Source of the DNA: Hydrogenoanaerobacterium saccharovorans
Lineage (GTDB): Bacteria > Bacillota > Clostridia > Oscillospirales > Ruminococcaceae
Direction of reading: 5' to 3'
DNA length: 64,000 nt
NCBI RefSeq assembly: GCF_003814745.1
Contig: NZ_RKRD01000002.1
Coordinates: 380,420-444,419, forward strand
Positions 52,627 through 62,335 of this stretch are shown piece by piece. Numbering within the stretch: the first letter of the stretch is position 1; each line of letters starts with the position of its first letter. The position numbers and the translations under genes were made by a program. Below the pieces are notes generated by a model. The model was not told the DNA's origin. It saw nothing but the letters and a program-made list of their open reading frames with translations, and searched no databases.

Positions 52627-55248
52627 ATGAGAAAAGAACTCGAAAAAGTTTACGACCCCAAGCAGGTGGAAGACCGCACGTATCAATTTTGGTTGGATGG
52701 CGGCTACTTTCATGCCGAGGTGAACCACGATAAAAAACCGTTTACAATCGTTATGCCCCCGCCCAATATTACAGGCCAGCTGCATATGGGGCATGCGCTC
52801 GATAATACATTGCAGGACATTCTCATCCGCTGGAAGCGTATGCAGGGTTTTGAGGCGCTTTGGGTGCCCGGAACCGACCATGCGTCCATTGCGACCGAGG
52901 CTAAAATTGTTGAGGCAATGCGCAAAGAAGGGCTCTCGAAAGACGACCTTGGCAGAGATAAATTTTTAGAACGCGCGTGGGAATGGAAGAATACTTACGG
53001 CGGCAGAATTGTGGATCAGCTCAAAAAACTGGGCTCATCCTGTGACTGGGAGCGCGAACGTTTTACTATGGACGAGGGCTGTTCCAAAGCAGTAAAAGAG
53101 GTATTCTTAAAACTGTACGATAAAGGGCTTATCTATCGCGGCGAGCGTATCATTAACTGGTGCCCGCACTGCCTTACTTCTATTTCAGAGGCAGAGGTGG
53201 AGTACGAGGAAAAAGCAGGCTCGTTCTGGCACATCCGTTATCCTATTGCACATGGTGATGGTTACCTTGAGGTTGCCACCACCCGCCCCGAAACCATGCT
53301 GGGCGATACCGCACTGGCGGTTCATCCCGATGACGAACGTTATAAAGATTTGGTGGGTAAAACTGTTATTCTGCCTCTGGTTAACAAAGAGATCCCTATA
53401 GTGGCAGACAACTACGTGGAGATGGATTTTGGTACCGGTGTTGTAAAAATCACCCCTGCGCACGACCCTAATGACTTTGAAGTTGGCATCCGCCACAATT
53501 TGCCCGTTGTAAATATCCTCACCCCTGATGCGCACATTGAAGAAGGCTGGGGCAAATACTCGGGTATGAACAGAGCCGCTGCACGCAAGGCGATAGTTGC
53601 CGATTTGGAAGCAGGCGGTTACCTGGTTCGCACCGAAGATTACACCCACAATGTGGGCACCTGTTACCGTTGTGCAACGGTGGTAGAGCCTCGTGTTTCG
53701 AAACAGTGGTTTGTAAAAATGGAGCCGCTTGCAAAACCCGCTTGCAAAGCAGTGCGTGACGGCGAGACCAAGTTTATCCCCGAACGGTTTGATAAAATTT
53801 ACTTCCATTGGATGGAAAACATTAAAGACTGGTGCATTTCTCGTCAGCTTTGGTGGGGGCATCGTATCCCCGCTTACTATTGTGATGACTGCGGTGAACT
53901 GGTGGTTGCGGGCGAAGCACCCGATACCTGCCCGAAATGCGGCAGCCATAAGCTGACGCAAGACCCCGACACACTGGATACATGGTTTTCTTCGGCACTG
54001 TGGCCGTTTTCTACGCTTGGCTGGCCGGATAAAACACCCGAACTGGATTATTTTTACCCCACAAATGTATTGGTTACCGGTTACGATATCATCTTCTTCT
54101 GGGTTGCCCGTATGATGTTCTCGGGTGTTGAGCAGATGAACGAAGTACCGTTTGATACTGTGTTTATCCATGGCATTGTACGTGACGCGCAAGGGCGTAA
54201 AATGAGCAAGTCGCTTGGCAACGGCATCGACCCACTTATAATAATTGATGAATACGGTGCGGATGCACTGCGCTTTATGCTTGCAACAGGCAACAGCCCG
54301 GGCAACGATATGCGCTTCTCGGAAGAAAAGGTAAAAGCAAGCCGCAACTTTGCCAATAAGCTGTGGAATGCAACACGTTTTATTTTGATGAACCTTTCGG
54401 ACGAGATTACAAAGCCCGAACTGCCGCAGGAACTCAACATTGAGGATAAGTGGGTACTTAGCAAGTTCAACACACTCGCAAAAGATGTCACTGAAAACCT
54501 CGACAAATACGAACTAGGTATTGCAGTACAAAAGCTTTACGATTTTATTTGGGATATTATGTGTGACTGGTACATTGAACTTACTAAGTCGCGCATACAA
54601 GAGGGCGGCGAAACCGCCAAAGATGCACAAAAGGTGCTTGTTACCATCATGACAGGTACGTTGAAACTTCTGCACCCGTTTATGCCGTTTATTACGGAAG
54701 AAATTTGGCAGGCATTGCCCAACGATTGCGAGAGCATTATGGTGGCAAACTGGCCCGAATACAAAGAGGAGCTTAACTTTGAAGCGGAAGAGCAAGACTT
54801 CGAGCGTATTATGGCAGTTATTAAGGCAATTCGAATTCGTCGTGCTGAAATGAACGTACCACCAAGTAAAAAAGCAACCGTTTATATCGAGACCGATTTT
54901 GGCGAAATCTTCGAGCAGTGCAAACTGTTCATCGAACGTCTGGCGTCTGCATCGCATGTAAATATTGCCAACAAGCAGAACATCGAGGGTGCAGTGCAGG
55001 TTATCACCGATTCGGCACGTGTATTCATCCCTATGGACGAGCTGATTGACAAAGAAAAAGAACTTGCCCGCTTAGAGAAAGAGAAAAAAATCTGCGAAAA
55101 AGACATGGCAATGTTTGAAGGCAAGTTGCAAAACCCCGGCTTTTTGGCAAAAGCACCTGCCAATGTTGTAGAGGCCGAAAAGGCAAAACTGGATAAGCTG
55201 AAAGAGCGTCATGCAAAGATCGAAGAAAGTATTCGCGCTATGGTGTAA
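52627..55248 (+). CDS. valS: Valyl-tRNA synthetase
   Basis: The 873-residue class I synthetase charges tRNA-Val. The HIGH motif is HMGH in [13 protein letters not shown] (44-56) and KMSKS is at 525-529. An editing domain lies between about 170 and 370. The last 65 or so residues form a coiled coil rich in Lys/Glu that grips the tRNA. It begins after ACAGGAGG. A terminator lies between it and folC. Confidence 0.98.
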   Translation: MRKELEKVYDPKQVEDRTYQFWLDGGYFHAEVNHDKKPFTIVMPPPNITGQLHMGHALDNTLQDILIRWKRMQGFEALWVPGTDHASIATEAKIVEAMRKEGLSKDDLGRDKFLERAWEWKNTYGGRIVDQLKKLGSSCDWERERFTMDEGCSKAVKEVFLKLYDKGLIYRGERIINWCPHCLTSISEAEVEYEEKAGSFWHIRYPIAHGDGYLEVATTRPETMLGDTALAVHPDDERYKDLVGKTVILPLVNKEIPIVADNYVEMDFGTGVVKITPAHDPNDFEVGIRHNLPVVNILTPDAHIEEGWGKYSGMNRAAARKAIVADLEAGGYLVRTEDYTHNVGTCYRCATVVEPRVSKQWFVKMEPLAKPACKAVRDGETKFIPERFDKIYFHWMENIKDWCISRQLWWGHRIPAYYCDDCGELVVAGEAPDTCPKCGSHKLTQDPDTLDTWFSSALWPFSTLGWPDKTPELDYFYPTNVLVTGYDIIFFWVARMMFSGVEQMNEVPFDTVFIHGIVRDAQGRKMSKSLGNGIDPLIIIDEYGADALRFMLATGNSPGNDMRFSEEKVKASRNFANKLWNATRFILMNLSDEITKPELPQELNIEDKWVLSKFNTLAKDVTENLDKYELGIAVQKLYDFIWDIMCDWYIELTKSRIQEGGETAKDAQKVLVTIMTGTLKLLHPFMPFITEEIWQALPNDCESIMVANWPEYKEELNFEAEEQDFERIMAVIKAIRIRRAEMNVPPSKKATVYIETDFGEIFEQCKLFIERLASASHVNIANKQNIEGAVQVITDSARVFIPMDELIDKEKELARLEKEKKICEKDMAMFEGKLQNPGFLAKAPANVVEAEKAKLDKLKERHAKIEESIRAMV

Positions 55249-55271
55249 ATAAAATAATACACGTTAACCGT

Positions 55272-55305
55272 AAGGCGGGGTGGCATCGGCCATCCTGCCT
55301 TTTTT
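55272..55305 (+). terminator. Intrinsic terminator between valS and folC
   Basis: AAGGCGGGGTGGC pairs with GCCATCCTGCCTT (two G-U pairs) around ATCG and ends in six T. FolC starts only 16 bases later, so it would depend on read-through or on an unseen promoter. Confidence 0.75.
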
Positions 55306-55320
55306 GTAAGGGGGCTTCTT

Positions 55321-56619
55321 ATGACTTATGAAGAGTCACTCGCATTCATCCATTCACATAAACGTTTTAGCGGCGCACCAACAATGATGCACATAACAGA
55401 GCTGTTAAACCGTATGGGCAACCCGCAAAATAAACTCAAATTTGTGCACATTGCAGGCACAAACGGAAAGGGCAGCACCACCACGATGACTGCAAATATT
55501 CTGCGCCATGCAGGGTATAAGACAGGCTTGTATATTTCGCCGTTTGTATTGTGTTTTCGCGAAAGAATGCAGATAAATGGCATGATGATTTCTGAGCGGG
55601 AACTGGCAGAAATCACTGCTGAAGTAAAGCAGCATTGCGACGCGATGGGGAAAAACGGCAGCGAACCAATAGAGTTCGAGCTTGTTACCGCAATAGCCTT
55701 GCAGTGGTTTGCAAGGCAAGGCTGTGATATTGTCTGCTTTGAAGTGGGGCTTGGCGGGCGGTTTGATGCCACCAATGTCATCGCTCCTCCGTTGGTTCAG
55801 GTGATAACGTCAATCAGCTTAGACCATACCGCTATTCTTGGCGATACCATCGAGCAGATTGCGTTTGAAAAATGCGGGATTATCAAAGGCGGAGTGACCG
55901 TATGTTACCCAGTACAGGAGCTTTCGGCACTGAGTGTGATTATGGAACAATGTGCAATCAAAGGCAGCACCTTAGTGCAGCCCAACGCGAACAGTATTGA
56001 AGTGTTGAACCATACATTATTTGATACTGTTTTTTGCTACCGCGGGTTGGAACTGCACCCGTCGCTGGCGGGTGAGCACCAGATTTACAATGCTGTTACA
56101 GTGGTAGAAACTTGCATTCAGTTGCGGTTGCAAGGTTTTGGCATCAAAGATAGCGACATTGTATACGGCATTGGCAACACTCACTTTCCTGCACGGATGG
56201 AGGTGCTCAGCCGCAAACCGCTGATTGTATTAGACGGTGCTCACAACCCTTCGGGTACGCAAGCACTGGAATGTGCGTTGCAACAGTTGAGCACGCATAA
56301 AATTACGGTAATTATGGGGATGCTTGCGGATAAAGACTGGAAAGATTCATCTGCACGTATAGCGCGGCATGCCGCAAAGTTTATCGCGGTTACCCCGCCA
56401 AGCCCGCGTGCTTTGCCTGCCGAGCAGCTTGCTTTGGCTGTAAAACAGCACTGCGCTGACGTGCAAAGCTGCAATAATATTCCACAGGCAACGGCACTCG
56501 CGGTGGAAAACTTAGGCGAGCAAGATGCATTGGTGGTATGTGGTTCGCTCTTTCTTGCAGCAGAGGTGCGCCCGCTTTTGTTAGCGCACACGGCAAACCA
56601 CCATAAAACAACAAAATAA
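55321..56619 (+). CDS. folC: Folylpolyglutamate synthase / dihydrofolate synthase
   Basis: The 432-residue ligase adds glutamate to folates, and in many bacteria also to dihydropteroate. The P-loop motif HIAGTNGKGST is at 43-53, and the family motif FEVGLGGRFDATNVI follows. The C-terminal domain has LDGAHNPSG. It starts after AAGGGGG. In clostridia valS-folC is a common pair. The window also holds folT with a folate riboswitch. Confidence 0.95.
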   Translation: MTYEESLAFIHSHKRFSGAPTMMHITELLNRMGNPQNKLKFVHIAGTNGKGSTTTMTANILRHAGYKTGLYISPFVLCFRERMQINGMMISERELAEITAEVKQHCDAMGKNGSEPIEFELVTAIALQWFARQGCDIVCFEVGLGGRFDATNVIAPPLVQVITSISLDHTAILGDTIEQIAFEKCGIIKGGVTVCYPVQELSALSVIMEQCAIKGSTLVQPNANSIEVLNHTLFDTVFCYRGLELHPSLAGEHQIYNAVTVVETCIQLRLQGFGIKDSDIVYGIGNTHFPARMEVLSRKPLIVLDGAHNPSGTQALECALQQLSTHKITVIMGMLADKDWKDSSARIARHAAKFIAVTPPSPRALPAEQLALAVKQHCADVQSCNNIPQATALAVENLGEQDALVVCGSLFLAAEVRPLLLAHTANHHKTTK

Positions 56620-56660
56620 GCTTGTTTTTGCATACAGATTTCGCGTAAAAATTTACAAAG

Positions 56661-56692
56661 AACTCCTTATCATGTTTGGTAAGGAGTTTTTT
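56661..56692 (+). terminator. Intrinsic terminator of folC
   Basis: AACTCCTTA / TAAGGAGTT is a perfect 9-bp stem followed by six T, about 40 bases past the folC stop. Confidence 0.85.
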
Positions 56693-56697
56693 CTGTT

Positions 56698-56706
56698 TGC
56701 GACAAA
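56698..56706 (-). promoter_or_regulatory. Candidate Spo0A box upstream of spoIIA
   Basis: On the minus strand TTTGTCGCA differs by one base from the Spo0A box TTTGTCGAA. It lies about 135 bases before spoIIAA, an operon that Spo0A~P activates in other spore formers. I could not find a convincing SigH promoter after it. Confidence 0.35.
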
Positions 56707-56839
56707 CTGCATTTCGTATTTTGTACAGTTTTGCTGCACCGCTTTACTTATCCCCGTGCGCAGTGAGCTTTGCAGGAATATCGGACAAGCCGATGCAAAA
56801 ACGAGATGTTTAAAATTCACAGCAAAAGGAGCAATCGTA

Positions 56840-57160
56840 ATGGCGATCAACATAGAAACAGACGACGGCGTAGTGGAGGTATACCTTACGGGCGAAATTG
56901 ACCACCACAGCGCGGGAGAGCTGCGAGACGAAATTGATGCGGCAATCGGGCGGATTTCGCCTACCAAAGTGATTCTTGATTTTCGAGGCGTGACGTTTAT
57001 GGACAGCTCGGGAATTGGGTTGGTAATGGGCCGATACAAGCTGATTGAGGGCACCGGCTGTACACTGGAGCTGAGGGGGCTCTCATCGCCGATAAAACGC
57101 GTGATGCGCCTGGCGGGATTGGACAGAATTGCAGTGATGGACGGAGGAACAAAAAAATGA
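56840..57160 (+). CDS. spoIIAA: Anti-sigma F factor antagonist SpoIIAA
   Basis: The 106-residue STAS-domain protein frees sigma F in the forespore by binding SpoIIAB. The phosphorylation site is in MDSSGIG (Ser56/Ser57); SpoIIAB phosphorylates it and SpoIIE, not in this window, removes the phosphate. The start at 56840 follows AAAAGGA. A long in-frame extension to 56672 crosses the folC terminator and is rejected. It overlaps spoIIAB by 4 bases. Confidence 0.95.
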   Translation: MAINIETDDGVVEVYLTGEIDHHSAGELRDEIDAAIGRISPTKVILDFRGVTFMDSSGIGLVMGRYKLIEGTGCTLELRGLSSPIKRVMRLAGLDRIAVMDGGTKK

Positions 57161-57603
57161 AGACAATCAACGAAATGAAGCTGCAAATTCCCGGAAAAAG
57201 CGCGAACGAGGGTTTTGCACGCGCGGCGGTTTCTGCGTTTGCGGCACAGCTTGACCCAACCATTGACGAAATTGCCGACATTAAAACTGCTGTTAGCGAA
57301 GCTGTTACCAACTGTATTGTACACGGCTACAAAGACCAAATCGGGCAGATATACATACACGCAAAACTTTATGAGGACAATGTTCTGACCATTAAAATAC
57401 GCGACAAAGGCTGCGGAATCCCCAATATTAAGCAGGCAATGGAACCACTGTTTACCACCTGCACAACGGGCGAGCGAGCCGGCCTTGGGTTTGCGGTAAT
57501 GCAGAGCTTTATGGATAAGGTGCGGGTAACATCCAAGCCCGAAAGAGGTACAAGCGTGGTACTTACCAAAAAGCTGTTGTCCAAAGGAGCTAAGAATGCC
57601 TGA
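57157..57603 (+). CDS. spoIIAB: Anti-sigma F factor / protein kinase SpoIIAB
   Basis: The 148-residue GHKL-type kinase binds sigma F and keeps it inactive before septation; it phosphorylates SpoIIAA. The N box is EAVTNCIVHGY, and the G boxes include RDKGCGIPN and RAGLGFAVM. It overlaps spoIIAA by 4 bases and sigF by 8, a tightly coupled operon that keeps the three proteins in balance. Confidence 0.96.
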   Translation: MKTINEMKLQIPGKSANEGFARAAVSAFAAQLDPTIDEIADIKTAVSEAVTNCIVHGYKDQIGQIYIHAKLYEDNVLTIKIRDKGCGIPNIKQAMEPLFTTCTTGERAGLGFAVMQSFMDKVRVTSKPERGTSVVLTKKLLSKGAKNA

Positions 57604-58264
57604 ATGCATGGTAACAAGGGAGCAGATGATTGAAAGCAATATGGGGCTGGTGCATGCCTGTGCCCATAAGTTTAAAGGCAGAGGTATGGAATACGACGAT
57701 TTGTTTCAGGCAGGCTGTATGGGTTTGGTAAAAGCAGTTGATGCGTTTGACTGGAACAGAGGCGTGCGGTTTTCTACTTATGCCGTACCTGTAATTTTAG
57801 GTGAGATGCGACGGCTTTTCCGCGACGGTGGCAGTGTAAAAGTATCGCGTACGCTCAAAGAACTGTCGCTAAAAACAATGCGTTTGCGCGAGCAGTTTAC
57901 CGCCAAAAAGGGCAGAGAACCTTCCATTGGTGAACTGGCTGAACTACTAGAGCGGGACCCTGCCGAAATAGCCGAAGCAATCTCGGCTGCAGCGCCGCCT
58001 ATTTCGCTTACGGTAAGCGAAGAAGATGGCGGAGGACAAATTGATATTCCTATCGACTCACCGGAAGAAGAAATGGCGGATTCCATCTCACTCAAACAAG
58101 TGGTGGGGCAGCTTGCGGCTGGCGACAGGCAGCTGATTGTTCTGCGCTATTTCGGCGGAAAAACCCAAACCCAAACCGCCGAACTTTTGGGGATGACACA
58201 AGTGCAGGTTTCTCGACGGGAGAAAAAGATACTTACCCAGCTGCGGCAAGAGTTAACAGGATAA
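57596..58264 (+). CDS. sigF: Forespore RNA polymerase sigma factor SigF
   Basis: The 222-residue sigma-70 family factor (SpoIIAC) starts the forespore programme. Region 2 contains MEYDDLFQAGCMGLVKAVDAF and RFSTYAVPVILGEMRR, region 3 follows, and region 4 ends with TQTQTAELLGMTQVQVSRRE. Length is slightly below Bacillus SigF (255). ATG 57596 overlaps spoIIAB. A strong terminator closes the operon. Confidence 0.95.
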   Translation: MPECMVTREQMIESNMGLVHACAHKFKGRGMEYDDLFQAGCMGLVKAVDAFDWNRGVRFSTYAVPVILGEMRRLFRDGGSVKVSRTLKELSLKTMRLREQFTAKKGREPSIGELAELLERDPAEIAEAISAAAPPISLTVSEEDGGGQIDIPIDSPEEEMADSISLKQVVGQLAAGDRQLIVLRYFGGKTQTQTAELLGMTQVQVSRREKKILTQLRQELTG

Positions 58265-58276
58265 ATAATAAGAATA

Positions 58277-58315
58277 AAAAAGGTTCTGTGATAAAATCAA
58301 TCACAGAACCTTTTT
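58277..58315. terminator. Terminator between sigF and glucokinase
   Basis: AAAAAGGTTCTGTGAT / ATCACAGAACCTTTTT is a perfect 16-bp stem with a seven-base loop, T-rich on both strands, so it can serve both convergent transcripts. Confidence 0.85.
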
Positions 58316-58355
58316 ATGTGCAAAGAGCCTAGCAGTATCAAATGTTATAGGTTAT

Positions 58356-59324
58356 TTACGCACGATTATTTTCATGCCCCAGCATTGCCGCACCAATAAT
58401 ACCCGCATCGTTGCCAAGCTTGGCTATAACAATTTGAGGTTTGGGGTTTGTAAACTCGGTGATAAAGCTCTCGCGTTCAACGTAAGCTTTTACCGGGTTT
58501 AAAATAATATCGCCCTCTTTTGAAATACCGCCGCCGATGCAGAGAATTTCGGGCTGAAAAGCATTGATAACATTGGTGATGCCGCAGCCGAGATAGCCGA
58601 GGTATTCGTCTACAACCGCTTTACCGCTTGCATCCCCTGCACGCATAGCATCAAATGCGGTTTTGCCATTTGCATTTTCTTTTTTACCATCGCAAATTTT
58701 CCACATCAGGCTGTCTTTATTTTTTTCCATAGCTTCTTTGGTCATATTGATTAAACCGGTTGCAGAAGCATATGCCTCAAAGCAACCCTTACGCCCGCAT
58801 GTGCAACCTCTTCCGCCGTACACAATTACGGTGTGCCCCAACTCACCGCCTGCAAAGTTGGTGCCCGAAAAAATTTTGCCGTCTATAATAATACCCGAAC
58901 CTACGCCTGTCCCCAAAGTGATGCAAATAACATTTTTAGAGCCGTTGCCCGCACCTGCCAGCGCTTCGCCCAATGCTGCCGCGTTTGCGTCGTTTTCCAT
59001 ATATACTTTTTTGCCGATTGCTTTCTCGATATAAGATGCAAACGGGGCATTGTAAAAACGAAGGTTGTTGGAATACTCTACATAACCGGTGCTTTTGTTA
59101 ACGGTACCGGGCGAACCGATGCCGCAGTATTCCATTTGCTCCATTGTCAGCCCGCTTTTTTGCACAGCTTCTTGTATGGTTTTTACCATATCGGCGGCAA
59201 TTACTTCTGCACCGCCCTCAACGTTGGTTTCATGCTTTGCAGTGGCAATGATATTGTAATTTTCATCAACAACGCCAATTTTCATACTCATACCACCAAG
59301 ATCTACACCAATCGAATACTTCAT
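58356..59324 (-). CDS. glcK: ROK-family glucokinase
   Basis: The 322-residue enzyme phosphorylates glucose with ATP. It has the ROK start SIGVDLGGMSMKIGVV, MENDANAAALGE with the catalytic Asp, and the zinc motif CTCGRKGCFEAYAS. The zinc motif and length fit bacterial glucokinases. Two ATGs occur in tandem; the second is used here. It lies 20 bases after the binding-protein gene on the same strand, so the two are likely co-transcribed. Confidence 0.92.
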   Translation of the reverse strand: MKYSIGVDLGGMSMKIGVVDENYNIIATAKHETNVEGGAEVIAADMVKTIQEAVQKSGLTMEQMEYCGIGSPGTVNKSTGYVEYSNNLRFYNAPFASYIEKAIGKKVYMENDANAAALGEALAGAGNGSKNVICITLGTGVGSGIIIDGKIFSGTNFAGGELGHTVIVYGGRGCTCGRKGCFEAYASATGLINMTKEAMEKNKDSLMWKICDGKKENANGKTAFDAMRAGDASGKAVVDEYLGYLGCGITNVINAFQPEILCIGGGISKEGDIILNPVKAYVERESFITEFTNPKPQIVIAKLGNDAGIIGAAMLGHENNRA

Positions 59325-59344
59325 CAAAATCCTCTTTTCTGTTT

Positions 59345-60352
59345 TTATTTCTGTGAAATTTTTTTAATATATTGCTCTAAAGCACCCGAGTCTGCTGCAG
59401 AGAGCGTTATAGGCTCAGTTACTTCGATATATCCTACTGTTTGCGAATCGTTTTTCACGGCATCCAGCAAAGCCATAACAGAGTTATAACCCATTTTCCA
59501 ATAATCTTGGACAATAACCGCCTCGATGGTGTTATCGCCGCTCTTTATAATATCGGTAACGCTGCTATGTGCCCCTACGCCGAATACAACAGTTTTGCCC
59601 TTACGCCCTGCTTTTATAATGGCGTTGTGCGCCGCAATTACAGCATCCGCGTTGGTGCAGTAAATAATATCTGCTGCTTTGTCTCCCGCATCTTTAAAGT
59701 ATGTTGCCAGTTGCTCGGCAATTTCCTCAGCAGTGGATGCTTCCATATCGCTGACGAGTGTAACGGTTTTCATTTCTTTTATCTGGTCAAGAAAACCGTT
59801 TATCCGCAAGGTGCTCTCGGCAAGATTTTTTGCGTTATGCTCTAAAACCGCAATGCTAGCTTTATTTTTCAATTTGGTTTCGATGTATTTTTTAGCCTGT
59901 ATGCCTGCCGCTTCGCCCAGTTTATACTGGTCGGAACCCGATACGCTGACTGCAAAATCGTTTTTTACAACGGTTGTACCTACAATTGCTACAGGCAGCC
60001 CCTTGCCATGTATGCGGCTTAGTTCTGCAAGGGCAGCTTCGCCTTCTGTGGGGTATGCAAGCAAAGCATCGTAAGAAGTACTCAGCTGCGAAAGCAACTC
60101 GGTTTCATCCCCATCACCCACGTATTTATTATCAAAGGTTACCGCTGCCGCTGCATCGGCTACAGCTGCTTTTGCACCTGCAGTTATTTGTGCAGAATAT
60201 TCATCTTCTTTTGGTAACAAGGTAGCAATACGGTAAACCGATGTACCCTCATCTCCACTTCCGCTGCTGCTTGCAGAGGGCTCATTTTTTTTACAGGAAC
60301 CAAGAGACAGGCACAGAGCACCTGCCAAAATAAGTGTGAGAAACTTGTTCAT
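59345..60352 (-). CDS. Orphan sugar-binding lipoprotein (periplasmic binding protein type 1)
   Basis: The 335-residue lipoprotein has a signal ending in LSLGSC and a Ser/Gly linker. A type 1 sugar-binding fold of the ribose/galactose-binding type follows (RIATLLPKEDEYSAQITAGA, IIYCTNADAVIAAHNAI). No permease or ATPase gene is near. It may serve a transporter encoded elsewhere or act as a sensor feeding a kinase. Its downstream partner glucokinase suggests a hexose ligand, which is inference. Confidence 0.85.
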   Translation of the reverse strand: MNKFLTLILAGALCLSLGSCKKNEPSASSSGSGDEGTSVYRIATLLPKEDEYSAQITAGAKAAVADAAAAVTFDNKYVGDGDETELLSQLSTSYDALLAYPTEGEAALAELSRIHGKGLPVAIVGTTVVKNDFAVSVSGSDQYKLGEAAGIQAKKYIETKLKNKASIAVLEHNAKNLAESTLRINGFLDQIKEMKTVTLVSDMEASTAEEIAEQLATYFKDAGDKAADIIYCTNADAVIAAHNAIIKAGRKGKTVVFGVGAHSSVTDIIKSGDNTIEAVIVQDYWKMGYNSVMALLDAVKNDSQTVGYIEVTEPITLSAADSGALEQYIKKISQK

Positions 60353-60481
60353 GCTAAGTAGACTCCTCGCTGTAATTAAATTTATAAAAGCCGCAAATTG
60401 TTCTTTATTATAATATTATATTGCTGCCGTATTGTCGAGAGCAAACTGCAATTATTGCACAATTTTCTCTTTTCATGATAC

Positions 60482-60510
60482 TTGAAAGAGAAAAACATCA
60501 GTGATATAAT
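60482..60510 (+). promoter_or_regulatory. Promoter of the folT riboswitch transcript
   Basis: TTGAAA (60482-60487), 17 bases, TATAAT (60505-60510). Transcription would begin near 60517, about 20 bases before the aptamer. Confidence 0.75.
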
Positions 60511-60538
60511 AAAGTTACTAATTGAATATACCTTTGAT

Positions 60539-60638
60539 TAGCAGAGTAGATGTTTGTGCGTTAAGTGCTGTTCGGACGGGGAGTTGCCGAACAGACGAAA
60601 AGCATGCCTTGCGGTACAGACGTCGCATCCCGCTGCTA
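60539..60638 (+). promoter_or_regulatory. Tetrahydrofolate riboswitch (class I)
   Basis: TAGCAG (60539-60544) pairs with CTGCTA (60633-60638) to close the aptamer. Inside it, GAGTAGATG, GCGTTAAGTG, ACGAAAAG, TTGCGGT and CGCATCCCGCTGC follow in the order of the recalled THF aptamer consensus. Downstream TTCCTCT (60656-60662) can pair with AGAGGAG of the folT ribosome site (60693-60699), so folate would most simply turn off translation. Aptamer call is from remembered consensus; the off-switch mechanism is inferred. Confidence 0.88.
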
Positions 60639-60707
60639 CATACTGGGGCTTTGTCTTCCTCTATGTGGCACATGGTGACACTATTTTTATTTAGAGGAGG
60701 ATTTTTT

Positions 60708-61298
60708 ATGTTCAAAACACCTTTATCTGTTGGCTATTGGAAGACCGCAGCGCAGGAGATGAAAAGCTTTCGCATACTAACAATTGCTGCATTGTTTGTG
60801 GGACTCCGCATTGTTGTAAGCTCATTTTTTATTCCGTTGGGTGACAATTTGCGTATTTATTTCAGCTTTTTTGTGCCGGCAATCGGTTCGCTTATTTACG
60901 GGCCGTTTATTGGTATGCTGTCTGGTTTTGCCAGTGATATTCTGGGGTATTTTATACATCCAACGGGCGGTTTTTTCCCCGGTTATACAGTTACTTCTAT
61001 ACTAAGCGGTTTGGTATATGCTCTATTTTTCTATCGTGCAAAAATTACGGTATTTCGTGTTTTTTTATGCAAGCTTTGCATCAATTTATTTATCAATGTG
61101 GGGTTGGGCTCTTTATGGAGCGCGATTCTTTACGGCAAAGGGTATTATTACTATATGGCAAAGAGTATTATTAAAAACACGCTTTTGCTTCCGCTTGAAG
61201 TGCTGCTGCTTATCTTGTTTATGCAGATAATGCTGCCTGTTATGGGCAAGCACGGGTTGATACCGCAGCTGTCTCAAAAGAGAATCCCGCTTATTTAG
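60708..61298 (+). CDS. folT: ECF folate transporter S component FolT
   Basis: The 196-residue membrane protein has about six segments and reads as an ECF S component of the folate family (RIYFSFFVPAIGSLIYGP, FGSDILGY-like FASDILGYF). It needs an ECF module (EcfA, EcfA', EcfT) encoded elsewhere. The THF riboswitch directly upstream supports the folate assignment. ATG 60708 follows AGAGGAGG; the long in-frame extension upstream runs through the riboswitch and is rejected. Confidence 0.92.
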   Translation: MFKTPLSVGYWKTAAQEMKSFRILTIAALFVGLRIVVSSFFIPLGDNLRIYFSFFVPAIGSLIYGPFIGMLSGFASDILGYFIHPTGGFFPGYTVTSILSGLVYALFFYRAKITVFRVFLCKLCINLFINVGLGSLWSAILYGKGYYYYMAKSIIKNTLLLPLEVLLLILFMQIMLPVMGKHGLIPQLSQKRIPLI

Positions 61299-61362
61299 CG
61301 AATATTTTTTGTTGTCCGTTTCATATAGTGAATTACTATGATTGAAACGGTGTGATTGTGAA

Positions 61363-62289
61363 TTGAAACATCTACTAGACCGTTGTATGCTGCCTTTGAT
61401 TCTGATTTTATCGGTGGCACTTCTTTCGGTATGTATCTATGGAATGCAGACAGCGTTTAAAACAATGGCTGTAGATGCAGAGCCGGAGTCGGCCGCAAGC
61501 GAAGAAGAAAAGGCGGAACAGCAAAACAAAATTGAACTCCCCATTGTGATGTATCATCATATACTCAAAGAACAGTCCAGACTAAACAAATATACAATAT
61601 CTCCCGATGAATTTCGCCAAGATTTGAATTACATGAAAGACAACGGCTATACACCCATATCAATGGCGGATTTGATAGCTTATATAAATGAGGGGAAACC
61701 TCTGCCCGAACGCCCGATTATGATTACGTTTGATGACGGCTACGAGAGTTTCCACGAATATGCTTATCCGATATTAAAAGAATACGGCTACAAAGTGATT
61801 CTATCGGTGATAGGTAAGTATGCAGATGAGTATTCTGAAACCGATGACCACCATATTCGATACTCTCACAGCTCGTGGGAACAACTGAAAGATATGCAGA
61901 GCAGCGGGCTTATCGAAATCGGCAATCATACCTATAACATGCATATGTATAATGACGGCAGGCACGGTTGTAAGAAGAAAAAAAGTGAAAGCGTTGCTGC
62001 ATACCATAAGGCGTTATCAAAAGATGTTGGCCAAATGCAAGAGAAATGCAATGAGCATCTCGGCATATACCCTAAAATATTTACGTATCCGTTTGGGCAG
62101 ATCTGCGAGGATGCACTGCCTATTATAAAAGAAATGGGCTTTGAAGCAGTGCTTACTTGCCAAGAAAAAATTAACTATATTACAGATAAAAATCAGTTGG
62201 AACACCTAAATCGGTTTAACCGCCCACACGGTACGAGTTTGCAAATGATTCTAAACAAGGCGAAGTCTGGCCAAAAGAAAACAAAATAA
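61363..62289 (+). CDS. Membrane-anchored polysaccharide deacetylase
   Basis: The protein (308 residues from TTG 61363) has an N-terminal membrane anchor (about 7-28), an acidic linker and a NodB-type deacetylase domain. The domain has MITFDDGY (catalytic Asp and metal Asp) and IGNHTYNMH (metal His). MYHHIL before the domain is typical of secreted peptidoglycan or glycan deacetylases. The start is uncertain: a TTG at 61342 is also in frame, and neither has a strong ribosome site. It ends at a terminator. The glycan substrate is unknown. Confidence 0.88.
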   Translation: MKHLLDRCMLPLILILSVALLSVCIYGMQTAFKTMAVDAEPESAASEEEKAEQQNKIELPIVMYHHILKEQSRLNKYTISPDEFRQDLNYMKDNGYTPISMADLIAYINEGKPLPERPIMITFDDGYESFHEYAYPILKEYGYKVILSVIGKYADEYSETDDHHIRYSHSSWEQLKDMQSSGLIEIGNHTYNMHMYNDGRHGCKKKKSESVAAYHKALSKDVGQMQEKCNEHLGIYPKIFTYPFGQICEDALPIIKEMGFEAVLTCQEKINYITDKNQLEHLNRFNRPHGTSLQMILNKAKSGQKKTK

Positions 62290-62293
62290 TAGT

Positions 62294-62329
62294 AAAAAGA
62301 GGACGGATGATTTCCGCCCTCTTTTTTTA
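62294..62329. terminator. Terminator between the deacetylase and DUF2500 genes
   Basis: AAAGAGGACGGA pairs with TCCGCCCTCTTT (one mismatch), and seven T follow on the plus strand. The run of A on the left lets it work for the convergent gene ending at 62336 too. Confidence 0.75.
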
Positions 62330-62335
62330 TGCAGA

